Shown here one piece after another: positions 1 through 12,700 of a DNA stretch of 64,000 bases (the first letter of the stretch is position 1; every line of letters begins with the position of its first letter). The position numbers and the translations under genes are program-made. This stretch comes from Xiphophorus maculatus (lineage: Eukaryota; Chordata; Actinopteri; Cyprinodontiformes; Poeciliidae), in NCBI RefSeq assembly GCF_002775205.1, contig NC_036453.1:26148713-26212712 (forward strand), read 5' to 3'. Below the pieces are notes generated by a model. The model had not been told where the DNA came from. It ran no database searches and was given only the letters and a program-made list of their open reading frames with translations.

Positions 1-744
1 CGCTGCGGTTGTGAGTGAGCGAGTCGGGTTTCATTGCTGACAGATGCGTCGTGTTATGAGGCGTGACACGGCTGGAACCGACGGCCCGCCGAACCCCTCG
101 CAGCTGTCGACGAGACGAGACTTGGCTCCTCTCGTTCAGGAGGCAACGTGTCTCAGTGCCTCAGTGCGGACCCGGCTGACATCACCAGAACCCTGCCGGA
201 GCTCTCTGTGCTGTACTGCAGGTCTGGCGGGATCAAGGGAGAGAGGGGCTTATACCCCAGCAGGAAACACACGTCAGTCGGCCGGTTCAGATGAAACCAG
301 GCAGTACAGATACACGAGATTCCACCGCCACCAAATCCCTCCAGGTGTGTTTACGATTCAAGCGGTCAAGAACCAACTAGCTGCACGTCCAGCAATGCAG
401 TCCGAGGCCATTTGAAGAGTAAACAACTCGCTCTGTCTATCCCGAAGGGACGTAATTTGAAATCGCAGCACCAGAGTGTTTCCCGCATTGAATATCTGTG
501 ACGAAAATAAACAATTGTTGTCATCCCGAGCTGGTTGTCAGTCTGTGGGGTGCAGCGCAGTGGAAGCCCGCATGTCAACATAATCTATGGGGCCGCGCTA
601 TAATAACATGTTTTCGAACCGCTTTTAACCAAAGCAGTTCTTAAAGCAGCGATAGAAATATCCTCCAGCTCTTCCCTGGTTTTACATGTCATGTCAGCGG
701 AAAGTGGCGGCTCTCGGAGTGAAATCTCTTATGTCTTTGTTTAG
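1..744. other. Window edge, presumed spns2 intron
   Basis: The first 400 bases are fairly GC-rich and the rest is AT-rich. I recognise no spns2 exon here. A 123-codon open frame at 44-415 has no family resemblance and low-complexity composition, so I do not call it a gene. The 5' exons of spns2 should lie to the left of the window. Confidence 0.4.
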
Positions 745-3700
745 GTTTGCATCTTCATCGGAGAGACGCTGCTTTTCGTGAACTGGGCTTTGACAGCAGA
801 CATTTTAATGGTAAGTGGAACAATTCTTTGAGTGGAGAAACTGACAACTGAGCCATAAAGGCTGAACTCTGACCTTAATAGTTTGAGATACAAAAGTATT
901 CATACGCCTTGATTTTTTTTTTTTTTTTTTTTTTTACATTCAGTCCCACTGAACCACAAACTTAAATTCTGTTCGGGTTTTATTCAGCCAACAAGAAGCT
1001 GCTCTTAACTTTAAAGTAGGAGTAAAAAACATGTGAATGGATGCGTTTGATTGAACTTTTTGGCTTAATTTGATCAAATTTAGCTTTCACCCAACACTCC
1101 GTCGTCATAGTGAAACATGGTGATGGCAGCATTATAATTCTTGCTTCTCTTCGGTGGGGAGGCTGGTTGAAATTTATGGAAGTACGGGTGTAGCTAAATG
1201 CAGCACACCGCTGGAAGAAAAACTGGCCTTTTTAGAGCTTTATTAGTGATGAAGTTTGAAAACTATTATCATTATCCTTTTATCTTTTTACTCATGTAGT
1301 GTTTTTCATTTGACATTGTCCTAAAAACCCGATTAAATTCATTAAAGTTTCATTCCGGTGGCGTAAAAAATTCCGGAAAATCCTTTGGTGTGAATTGTTT
1401 AACGACAATTGTACGTGTTTGGGTTTGTAAAATAAAAAAAAAAAATAAGAGTTTCAGTAAGCCAAACAAATTTTTTATTTTTAATTAGTTCGCTGTCTGC
1501 ATTGAGTGTGCAAGTAAACAGGCCGTTTCTGACAGCTTTATCTGAACCTACCAGGTGGTGTGACCTCCTTCTTCACCTTGACCTTATTTCCCTCTTCCCG
1601 TCTCTCTGCAGTTTGTTATTATTCCCACACGGAGAGCTACAGCAGTCGCCTTTCAGAGCTTCACCTCTCATCTCCTGGGTGACGCAGGAAGTCCATACCT
1701 GATAGGCAAGGTAAGACCCTCGCCCATCCTCCTTCTCCCCAAGCTGTGGCTGTGTGTTTAAAACGCACGCCAGGTGACAAATATGGAGCACGCCACTTCA
1801 GCATGTAAACAAGCACATTTACACACCATCTCAGCTCTGGCTTTAACTAGGCCAGCGCAAAGTGTTCCACAGGAGGGGCTTTTAGCGGAGGTCCCAGGAG
1901 AACCGGTGAACAGGATTGTGATTTTTGCCGCTGCTCTCCAGGCAATCAGTGGCATTTTCTAGCAAGTCTCACAGCTCCCCTGGAGACGCCAGAGTTGCCG
2001 TATTTGATCGGTCACCAGATGAGAGAGTAGTCCTTACCGGGCCTCTCAAGGTCACCGTCAGCCTGTTTCCCCCGCCCCAACCTAACGCTCCCCACCTTTC
2101 AGACCGAGCGCGTACGCCCCCCAAAAGAACAGCATTCAGGAAGCCGGAGTGAAAGTGCTGCTCGGCGTTCAATGGAGTGTGAAACGGGATTCGCATCAGA
2201 CTGTCAAAACACATTCGTCTTATTTTAAAGTAAAAATGAACATTTCTAAAGTTAAATAGCAACTCCACTGAGCCCCTCTTCCCCTGCATTCTGATGCGGT
2301 GCTGGAATGGTAACAAAGGCAGGAAGAAGCGTATTCTCCGGCACGCCGCATCACGTGTCACACTCTATCCACGCATTTGACGTTTCAAATCGGCTTTTTT
2401 CTTCTTCTTTTTTGTGCATGTGGGGCTGTAAATTGTATCAGGAGAATAGAGCACTTTGTGGTTATGTGTTTCATCACTCAGAGGCTGGATCACAGTCTCA
2501 GCTCCATCAACAAAAGCGGCGGATGTCTCTGATTAAGAGAATCAAACTCATTCAGGATAATCTGTCAGGACCTGACAGGCTGGCGACAGGCGCAGCTGTC
2601 TGCTGAGCTGCTGCTGTTCCTGTTCCTTCTCGCCTGAATGAAAATCTGAAACTAGCGTCAGAGGCATGTGAAAGGAGCGAGAGCAAGAAGCGCTCCTCAA
2701 AAGAGGGATCAGATGCAGCGTTGCCCTGAAATAAATAACTGTATTGTTTCTGCACTTACTGCTTACACAGAAGAATTTACTTTGGTCTGATCTTAACTTC
2801 CTCTCTCTGCCATGTTTCAAACTCAGTGTAAATAAGAAAAAAAAACAATGTAGAAGTAAGGAGAAACCTTTTGAATAACATATTATTTCGCATCATGATT
2901 CTCAACTTTCTCAAACTGAAGTATTTTCACACTTTTCTTTTTTAAAGCTTTCAAAAGTTACCCCACAGAAAGTGAAGGTGACATTTTTTGTCATTTTCCA
3001 CTCAATTAAACTGAGTCACCCAGAATATCCTGAGGTGAAAGCAAGACTTTCAGCTCCAGTTTATGCATTACGTTAACTAATGGAGCTTGTGCTGATAGGA
3101 AAGTGAGAGTACGCCAATGTGCTAATATACAATGCCTTACAAAAGTATTCGGACCCTTTAACCTTAAACATACAAGCATATTTTAAAGGTTTTCTGGCAT
3201 TTTAAAAATCAGAGAATATGTATGTTCTTACTCTCAAATGTGTAAAATGAATCTATAAATCTGAGTTTGGCAGAAACTCACTCCTCCATGGCCACATTAA
3301 TTTCTCTACGTTGGCCCAACCACTTTGTGGGACAGATTGGATGATCTGCACCAATTTTCACTTCTTGCCACAGATTCCAAATGAAATTCAGTCTGTACTT
3401 TGACTAGGACACGGCAACAAATAAAAATGTTTTGATCTCAACCATTCCGCTATAGTTCGGACTCTATGTTTAGGGGTATTATTCACCCGGAAGGTGAGCC
3501 CAACCAATTCTGCAGCCTGTTACGAACTCTAACCAGTTTTGTTCTGGGATATTTAGTATTCAGTTCCATCCAACATCCCAACAATACCGACCTGCCTCCT
3601 AAACTGATGCAAAGTGTTAGTTTTACACCACATACACAGTTTTGCATGTGTCCCAAAAGTCCACTAATTAGGTGACTTATGAAGGCAGAGGGGCCTGAAT

Positions 3701-6700
3701 TCATGCTAATCTTTTTAGATTTGTATTTGAAAAAATGAAAAACAGGCATCCTTTTCCTTTCACGCACTGATTTGTGTTGATCCATCATATTAAATACCCC
3801 AAAAATACATTATTTCTTGTTGTAACCTAAAAACATATAGAAAAGTTTGAACAAAATGAAGTCTTAGACAAAGCACAATTTAATAGCACTCTTATTACTG
3901 ACATCCATCTTTTTCATGAGTCAGATTAATGCCATTCTGGATTACTCCCACATTGCCCCACGGTTCTTCAGTCCCCCCGGATCCACTCCACTCCACGCCA
4001 TAGTTCTCTCCTGATGAGTGACATTCTGAGCGCCCGGAGGTTTCGCGCGTCCTCCGCAAAAGCCCGACTGACGAAGCTCGGAACGCTCGGAGTGCGTCAG
4101 TGTCCTGAGCTGAGGTTTAGCACACGAGTGTGATGGACCAGTCGTGACGCACACCAAGTGGGGGCAGATATGCAGTCGCCCATGGATATTGGCTGGGGCG
4201 ACTGTGAATTGGCAAAAAGAGATGGAATAGCAGGAAAAAGCAAGTGGTTATTGCCAAGCAACCACAGGAGAAAGATAGGGAATGACTCAGTTATTTTGGT
4301 TCACACTGAGGTTTTGGGCTTGAGCACCAAGCAGACCTGAAGACGAAGCACTGAGGTCAACAATCCGGATCCGGTGTGACAGAGCTGCTTTTTAGTGGTC
4401 ACGCCTCAGGAAAATTACCACCTTTTTTGAAAAGCTGCTTTATAATATTTGAAATTCCCAGAAATTTGAGTCAAGACTCATTTTCATCAGAGAGTATCAG
4501 ACTGATGTCAGTCAAGAATCCTCCTGATAAACACAACCCAGACTCCTCCTCTGCCGGTAAAGAAGGACCGTACCACGTAGTTGGTAGCAAAGGAATGCCA
4601 GAAACAATCTCTCCATAATCATCCAAGAAATGCCTTCTGGCAGGATAATTAGACCGGCAGCAGTTCTCTGCTTATTTTTAGATTTGCTGCTCTGTGCAAG
4701 TCGCAGAGAATTTAGTGTTCTTGATGAAATGGGCCCTTCACCGGCCACACACACACCCCTACATGCCCCCACACACACACACTGCTGCCACCTGGGTTTT
4801 TAATGGTTCTTTCCCAATACACGTACTCCCCTCGCACAGATTCACCTCCTTCAATATCCTCCTTTTATAAAGACAGCTTTTTTCTGCAGTGAATGTCAGT
4901 CTGCAGAAGCTAACATGAAATCAGTGTGGCAGAGCCACTGCAGTCCTGCTGTTCGCCTCCCTCTGACCCCTCCACACACATCTAGCTCAGCGTAGACCAT
5001 TAGTAGCCTCTGTCGCCATGTGATTGGCAGTGGGACCGCCTTATGGGTGAAACAGAGAGACATAACAGGTCACTTAACACCCACTTTTCTTCAGCTGTTG
5101 TTCCCCTTCAGCTGTTCCCCTACACATGACACACTGAATTCTAAGATAAGTCGTTAGCTGTCAAACCCTGCCTTGAATTGGAGAAAAAGTGCATACAAAC
5201 GTGAAAACCAACACCGCGTAGTGTGTCGTAGAAGGTTTGAATATTTGCCTTACGATTAGATGTCGATTAATGGTTTATTAGACGTTTAGATCGTCTTTTA
5301 TTGTTGTAGTTTGGCCTCCAACCAGAAGAGGTCATCCTTAAAGGGAGCCGGCTAGATATACAGGAATAAAAATGGCGGCGCCTCACCAGAAAGAGAGAGA
5401 AACGGTTCAGACAGTGTCCGTTGTGGGATGCGAAATGAACCTCTGTGGGAGCTTCTGTTTAGAAATATAAACACTTGACAAGCTCCTTAATTTTTTTTAC
5501 CTTAATATAGCTTATTCAGCCGTGCTGCATGGCGGAGCAGTGTCAACTTCTCAACCAAAAATTACTCATGTGCTACGAAGGTGAGGATGTGATGACAGAA
5601 CAGTCTGGGATTAAGTGTTGCAAAATATCTTTTTCGATTCAGCAACATAAGATGTTCAGGCTGTTTTGTTATATTTCATAAATATGTCCACGTTTAATAA
5701 TTTACGAAAACCACAGTTGACACACAAAATTTTTTAAATATAATGATGTAGGCCTACTATTTTTTTAAATTCGCAGCCCATACTCTTATAGAAAGACGGT
5801 TGACCCAATTGAAACAAGATAGTCAGAGTTTTAAGGAAATGGTTATTAATTAATCATTAGATGATTGATAGGATCAATCAACTTTAGGTTGACTAATTGA
5901 TCACATACTTACACCCCTTCTTGGTGACTAGCTTTTATTTTTTTAAATGTTTTCTCTTTTTTCTTTGTGTCTGGCTGCAGATCTCTGATAAGCTACAGGA
6001 GAGATTTGCTTCATCTGAACTATGGAAGTTCCTCAGTTTGGGCTATGCCCTCATGCTGTGTCCCTTCATCATTGTCCTGGGGGGCATGTTTTTCCTGGCC
6101 ACGGCACTGTATTTCCTGGACGACAGGGAAAAGGCCGAAAAGTAAGTCGCATTATTAAAACAGCTAATTATTTCATCTATCATTCAGCAGCCCCGTCTTT
6201 AAATATTTAACGCTTGCTCGGGTTGTTTGTCGATGACTTTCTGACTAAGAGCTACAAGGACGCCAAAGAAATTTGGTTGATGTAGGAAGAATTGGGTTTT
6301 AGGGTGTTTTTATTTCCTTTCTTGTGGGGTTTGCTGGTAACTTTTATGTTGTTACTGAAGTTTGACGTGCTGCTCAAACATAATAACAAAAGACCCGCAA
6401 TATCTGGGCCAACAGAAAACCCCAGTTAGCTAAAACTCTCCCACAGTCTGTTGCACTCACCAGTTTGTTCAACTGCTTCCCCTCTCATTCACATACTCAT
6501 CTTTTCCTTTTCTTATAAGCACCAAACACATGAATCAGTTGGAACAAAAGCTGGTCAGGGCCTTAAAAGTCTAAAACAAGCTCTGTATTTTTTTTTTATG
6601 GCGAGACAAAACTTCTTGTTTCTTTTTTGATCACATTGGCTTGCTTCCCTGTTGCCAGCGCTTACAGAAATGACTTCCTTCCTGTGGAAGATGTGGAACA

Positions 6701-9700
6701 TTTTTAGACAGGATGGCGATGTGATGTCTGATGTCCGTCCACAGACACCTTGTCTTCGCCCCTTAGGAGGTCATTATTCTGTCTCACGCCTAAAATTATG
6801 AGAAAGACATTTTATGCACGGGCAGACAAGAAACAGAATAGAAAATACTATCATTTATAAAAAGTTTTCAAATTTGCAGAAGAGATTTGAGGACTGGCCA
6901 AAATCTTCAACTCTCAGCCAGCCTGTGACTACTTCCTCTTAGTGCGTCTATGCTGTACTAAAAAGGTATCGGCGCAGACGCACGCCCACGGCTGCCACAG
7001 CTGAGACTTGTTGCGGTTTCTATTTGACCTTTTCCAGGAACCCAAAAAATATATAAAAAAGCGGGATGAAAAAAGCGGAACATGAACTAAAAGAGGACAC
7101 GCACTCCTGAAACTGTGCCAGTAATAGATATTAGCCCGTAGTCCAAGAAGTGGTTCAAACTAAAGCCACACTATCAGACGCTGCGGGCAGACTCCAACTA
7201 ATCACAACCCGTTGACTTTCACCCAGCACCACGGAGGACAAGGCCACACTTTCTGATGAATAGTTCACAAATAAAAGAAAACTACAGAGACTCACATTCA
7301 GTCTTTGTTAGTCGAAATCTCTTTGTTCATGTTTGGATGCTAGCTTTGTAATTTACTGTAATTGTTTTGCAGATTTTTAAGTTTCAGAAATAAGTGCATA
7401 TGAATTTTGATCAATTTAAAATGACTTTTTTTTTTAGGTTGCCAAAACAAAAATAATTATAAGAACTACTTATTGCCAGGTTGGAAAGAGTTTTACTTAA
7501 TTGTAGAATTTTTAAAAACACGCAGGTGGAAAGTAGTGGACATCAGGTAAGAAACTATTTTAAGAAAACCCAGTATTTTCCCCTAGACAAGTTGTTTTAG
7601 CCATTTTTGATACGCTGTTTTTGAAGTGTTTTGACTTGTTCGTCTGGACTTTATTCACAAGTGCTGCTTACAAATGTACTCTGAAAAATGTTTTTTTTTT
7701 CTATCAAGGGAACTGCAAACATTAAAGATTGATTGGCAGGGAAAGCCTATTGTAACTCTGAGTAAGTAGAAATCTTTCTGAAGAGAAGAAAGGGATAACA
7801 TTTGTTTGAAATGTTCAGTCAATGACTCAATGTCATTTTCATAATGTAGGGAAAAGGACAACTTAAGAGGGTCAAAAATACATTAGGAAAACCACAGTAA
7901 TTTTTGTGAACTTTAGGTTTAGCATGCTTGAGCTTGAACTGCAATTCGTTGTTTACTTCAACCAGTGTAGCCAGGTGCGCCGTATAGGGGGGGAAAGTTA
8001 GGATGAGTCCAAGGGCCCCTGACCGACAGGGGCCCTCACACAAAAAAAAGTCTTATAGAAATATATATTTGAAAAAATGGGGGGACACTGTCAAATACAA
8101 AATTAATCATATAGTGTTTTTAAAATAGTTTTTGGGGTATAAATCAAATGTTGCCACTACCAGACCAAAAAGCACACATCCATATTTGAGAGATAAAAAA
8201 GACAAGAGTGTCAGTTTGTAGCCCAGTTTTTCTCCGAGAGAGGTGTTCAGAGTGTGCAAGATTGTCAACCATTTAGCATAGTTAGCTTAGCTACAGATTA
8301 CTGTTTGCTTCCATTTCACTAGCATTTAATGAATGAAGGAAAGAATTTAACTTGTACCTTTACTTTTTACCACACTTAGCAACAGATGAGTCAGTCAGCA
8401 GCAGCTTTAGCTCCGATAGCAGCATTACCCCTCCCCCCCGTCACAGTGAGAGAGGTGAGCAACACTGTGTTCAATTTATGTGGATTTTTGTTGTCTCTCT
8501 ACTCTTTTTACAATTACACAACAAAACAATTTATTACTCAGAAATTCAAACAATCCTTAAAAAATCTTCCATTAGCACACTTGGAAGTGAGTGAATGAGG
8601 TTGATTGACAGCACTAAGACCCTCCTCCTGTTTCTGATTGGTTGTTTTTGGTCAGAACTGTGCATTTCTTGTTGGTGGGGAGAGACATGTCAATGAGCTA
8701 AAACTAATAATAAAAATGTAAGAAACCTATTTGCAGTATGTGGACTGTTGCATGTAAAATTCACTAGCAGTGAATATTGTGCTAGTGTTAGGGCTGTTGT
8801 AAATGATTATTCTAGTAATCGAGTAATCTATTGATTATTCTTCCAATTAATCGAGTAATCGCATAAAAAAAATGATAAAATAAAATATTGATAAATTTGC
8901 CATAAAATCGGTGTTACTATCGGATATCAACATCAGTCCAGTTTTTCATTTTTGAACTTCCCTAACTGTTATTTTTTTGTAGTTTAGTAACAATAATAGC
9001 ACACTTTCTAAGTTAACCTGAAGAAAAGTTATACAAAGATCTGAAATAATATTCACGTTAATAATAAAGAGGCAGGTTCACAAATGTGCTTATAAAAATT
9101 GCCTATACTCCAGCTTTTAGTTCATGTGTTCATCTCCAGTCAGTTTAATAGACGAACTCTCACCTTGCCCCATACCTGTCAAGCTTTGACAAGACAAAAA
9201 AAGACAAGTGTTAATTTACACCACAGTTTTTCTCCGAGAGAGGTGTGCAGAGTGTGCAAGATTGTCAACCATTTAGCATAGTTAGCTTAGCTACAGATTA
9301 CTGTTTGCTTCCATTTCACTAGCATTTAATGAATGAAGGAAAGAATTTAACTTGTACCTTTACTTTTTACCACACTTAGCAACAGATGAGTCAGTCAGCA
9401 GCAGCTTTAGCTCCGATAGCAGCATTACCCCTCCCCCCCGTCCCAGTGAGAGAGGTGAGCAACACTGTGTTCAATTTATGTGGATTTTTGTTGTCTCTCT
9501 ACTCTTTTTACAATTACACAACAAAAACAATTTATTACTCGCAGAAAGACAAACAATCTTTATAAAATCTTCCATTAGCACACTTAGCAGTGAGTGAATG
9601 AGGTTGATTGACAGCACTAAGACCCTCCTCCTGGTTCTGATTGGTTGTTTTTGGTCAGAACGGTGCATTTCTTTAGCCATCAGTAGCAGCTCAGGGAGGA

Positions 9701-12700
9701 AGTGGAGGAGATTGATCTTTTCACAGATTATCTGTTTCATAGCAAACTGTCATGACATAGTGACAGCTTTAACAAATATGGAAAAAACATATTTTTTATT
9801 AAAGTTATATACTGCAGCTTGAACAAAACACAACAACATAGCATTTATTGAGAACTCTGGATTTGTTCATGTATATTTTGCATGTTGCTTGTGACTGTTG
9901 CTGGTTGGGGAGAGACATTTCAATGAGCTAAAACTAATAAAAAATGTAAGAAACCTATTTGCAGTATGTGGACTGTTGCATGTAAAATTTACTAGCAGTG
10001 AATATTGTGCTAGTATTAGGGCTGTTGTAAATGATTATTCTAGTAATCGAGTAATCTATCAATTATTCTTCCAATTAATCGAGTGATCGCATAAAAAAAT
10101 TATAAAATAAAATATTGATAAATTTGGCATAACATCGGTGTTACTATCGAATATCAACATCAGTCCAGTTTTTCATTTTTTGAACTTCCCTAACAGTTAT
10201 TTTTTTGTATTTTAGTAACAATAATAGCACACTTTCTAAGTTAACCTGAAGAAAAGTTATACAAAGATCTGAAATTATATTCAATTTAATAATAAAGAGG
10301 CAGGTTCACAAATATGCTTATAAAAATTGCCTATGCTCCAGCTTTTAGTTCATGTGTTCATCTCCAGTCAGTTTAATAGATGAACTCTCACCTTGCCCCA
10401 TACCTGTCAAGCTTTGGGTTTGAAAATACCGGAAACGTCGCCTGGAGTGGGGCGCTTAGGATGGTGGGGGCAGGCGAGCGAATGAGCGTAAGATGGGGTG
10501 GAGAAAAGGAAATGGACCAGGGGACAGATGAACTTAAGTCCGGGAACCGGTATACCAGGGGACGAAAGTAAGAAAGTGGGGGAGGGCAATATGGGATATT
10601 TACGGCACCTTCATTCGTCACAATCAGAAACTCATCTACCAGCCATGTACCGCCACGATGCTCTCCGCCACCCGTTTGTTCAGACCGGAATATATGAAAT
10701 TTATTGTGCGGTTTGTCGGTAAAGTTACACTTACACTGTAACCATCAACTACTCAGTGGCCCGCCGTGTTCAGTCTATCCGCTCACCTGCAGCGCTCTTC
10801 CCGCCGTTCGCTTTCTACTAGCAGCTCCCGGAGGAAAAAGGTTGCCGTACTCCAGGCACTGCGACAGTCATTTTAGGGATGTCTATCGGTCCCCTAAAAA
10901 CCATGAAAACCCGGGCATTATCACCAATCAATAAAATCCCCACGGGCTGAACTTGAAAATTGGATGTTATGCCGATAACACTTAGCTTTCGTCAACAACT
11001 GCGAGGCGGAAGTGAGAGCTCCGCGTAACGCAAATAATGTCCCAGCCGGATCACGGTGCGCTAAATAATAAAACATAAATTAACGAAGCTTCGAGGCAGG
11101 TAAATTTTCCTCGAGGAATTTTAATAATTGAGGTACTCGAATCATTTGAGGAATCGCTTCAGCCCTAGCTAATTTCGGTATTGGACCAACAAAAGTAAGC
11201 GTCTTTAAAATTGTGACGCTTTTCTTGGGTCAGATAGACTCAAGAAATTGAGTAACAGCAGCTGCGAAGGGGGAGCCCAATTAAAATTTTGTCAGGGGGT
11301 CCAAGATTCCTGGTAGCACCTCTGGTTGCCTCTCCAAGACCAAAGAACACACATCCATATCTGCCCTGAACACCTCTCTCTACATGAAATGGTTTGTTCC
11401 GCTCAGCAGCAGTCAGTAGCAGACCAGAACGACTGTGGCAGTTACTATGCCACCAAGTAAACTGATAGTCAGTGTTTCAAAAAGAAAGAGAGAAAAAAGA
11501 CAAGAGTGTCAATTTACACCCCAGTCTTTCTCCGAGAGAGGTGTGCAGAATGTGCGAGATTGTCAACCATTTAGCATAGTTAGCTTAGCTACAGATTACT
11601 GTTTGCGTCCATTTCACTAGCATTTAATGAATGAAGGAAAGAATTTAACTTGTACCTTTACTTTTTACCACACTTAGCAACAGATGAGTCAGTCAGCAGC
11701 AGCTTTAGCTCCGATAGCAGCATTACCCCTCCTCCCCGTCCCAGTAAGAGAGGTGAGCAACACTGTGTTCAATTTATGTGGATTTTTGTTGTCTCTCTAC
11801 TCTTTTTACAATTACACAACAAAAACAATTTATTACTCACAGAAAGACAAACAATCTTTATAAAATCTTCCATTAGCACACTTAGCAGTGAGTGAATGAG
11901 GTTGATTGACAGCACTAAGACCCTCCTCCTGGTTCTGATTGGTTGTTTTTGGTCAGAACGGTGCATTTCTTTAGCCATCAGTAGCAGCTCAGGGAGGAAG
12001 TGGAGGAGATTGATCTTTTCACAGATTATCTGTTTCATAGCAAACTGTCATGACATAGTGACAGCTTTAACAAATATGGAAAAAACATATTTTTTATTAA
12101 AGTTATATACTGCAGCTTGAACAAAACACAACAACATAGCATTTATTGAGAACTCTGGATTTGTTCATGTATATTTTGCACGTTGCCTGTGACTGTTGCT
12201 GGTTGGGGAGAGACATTTCAATGAGCTAAAACTAATAAAAAATGTAAGAAACCTATTTGCAGTACGTGGACTGTTGCTTGTAAAATTTACTAGCAATGAA
12301 TATTGTGCTAGTGTCGGTATTGGACCAACAAAAGTAAGCGCCTTTAAAATTGTGACGCTTTTGATGGCTCAAATAGACTCAAGAAATTGTAACAGCAGCT
12401 GCGAATCGGGGTCCCAATTAAAATTTTTGTCATGGGGCCCCAAGATTCCTGGTAGCGCCCCTGAGTGTAGCCTACAATCTGTTGCTACTCAAATACTACA
12501 ACCAGAATTGTGGATGAAAAATGACAAGTAAAATGTCAAAAACCCTTGAATAATGGCTGGCTCCCACTAAAGAGTGAATACCTGCCTATGTGCATTTTCA
12601 TACAGCACATCTAAAATCTTTGAAATAAAATGCAGTTTGGGAAGCTGGAAAGAAAAGTATTTCCGCTCTTACAATACTCAGCTGCAATGCTACTTAGCAT

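Larger units (their letters stand above)
7972..12463. mobile_element. Composite hAT-like DNA element, 4.5 kb, no transposase
   Basis: The element is bounded by a perfect 8-bp direct repeat AGTGTAGC at 7964-7971 and 12464-12471, the target-duplication length of hAT transposons. The ends are short imperfect inverted repeats: CAGGTGCGCC on the left and, read inward, CAGGGGCGCT on the right. No open frame longer than about 110 codons exists inside, so it is non-autonomous or decayed. The interior is built from three related units (8150-9187, 9188-11324, 11325-12463) plus a nested second hAT. The second unit ends in the same right-end sequence (CCAAGATTCCTGGTAGC) that ends the whole element. Confidence 0.7.

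Noticed and set aside
44-415. 123-codon open frame at the left edge
   Set aside because: No recognisable domain, serine/arginine-rich low-complexity content, and no splice or promoter support. Probably chance in GC-rich DNA.
2307-2820. Overlapping 90-100 codon frames on both strands
   Set aside because: They lie within a spns2 intron, with no splice context or family similarity.
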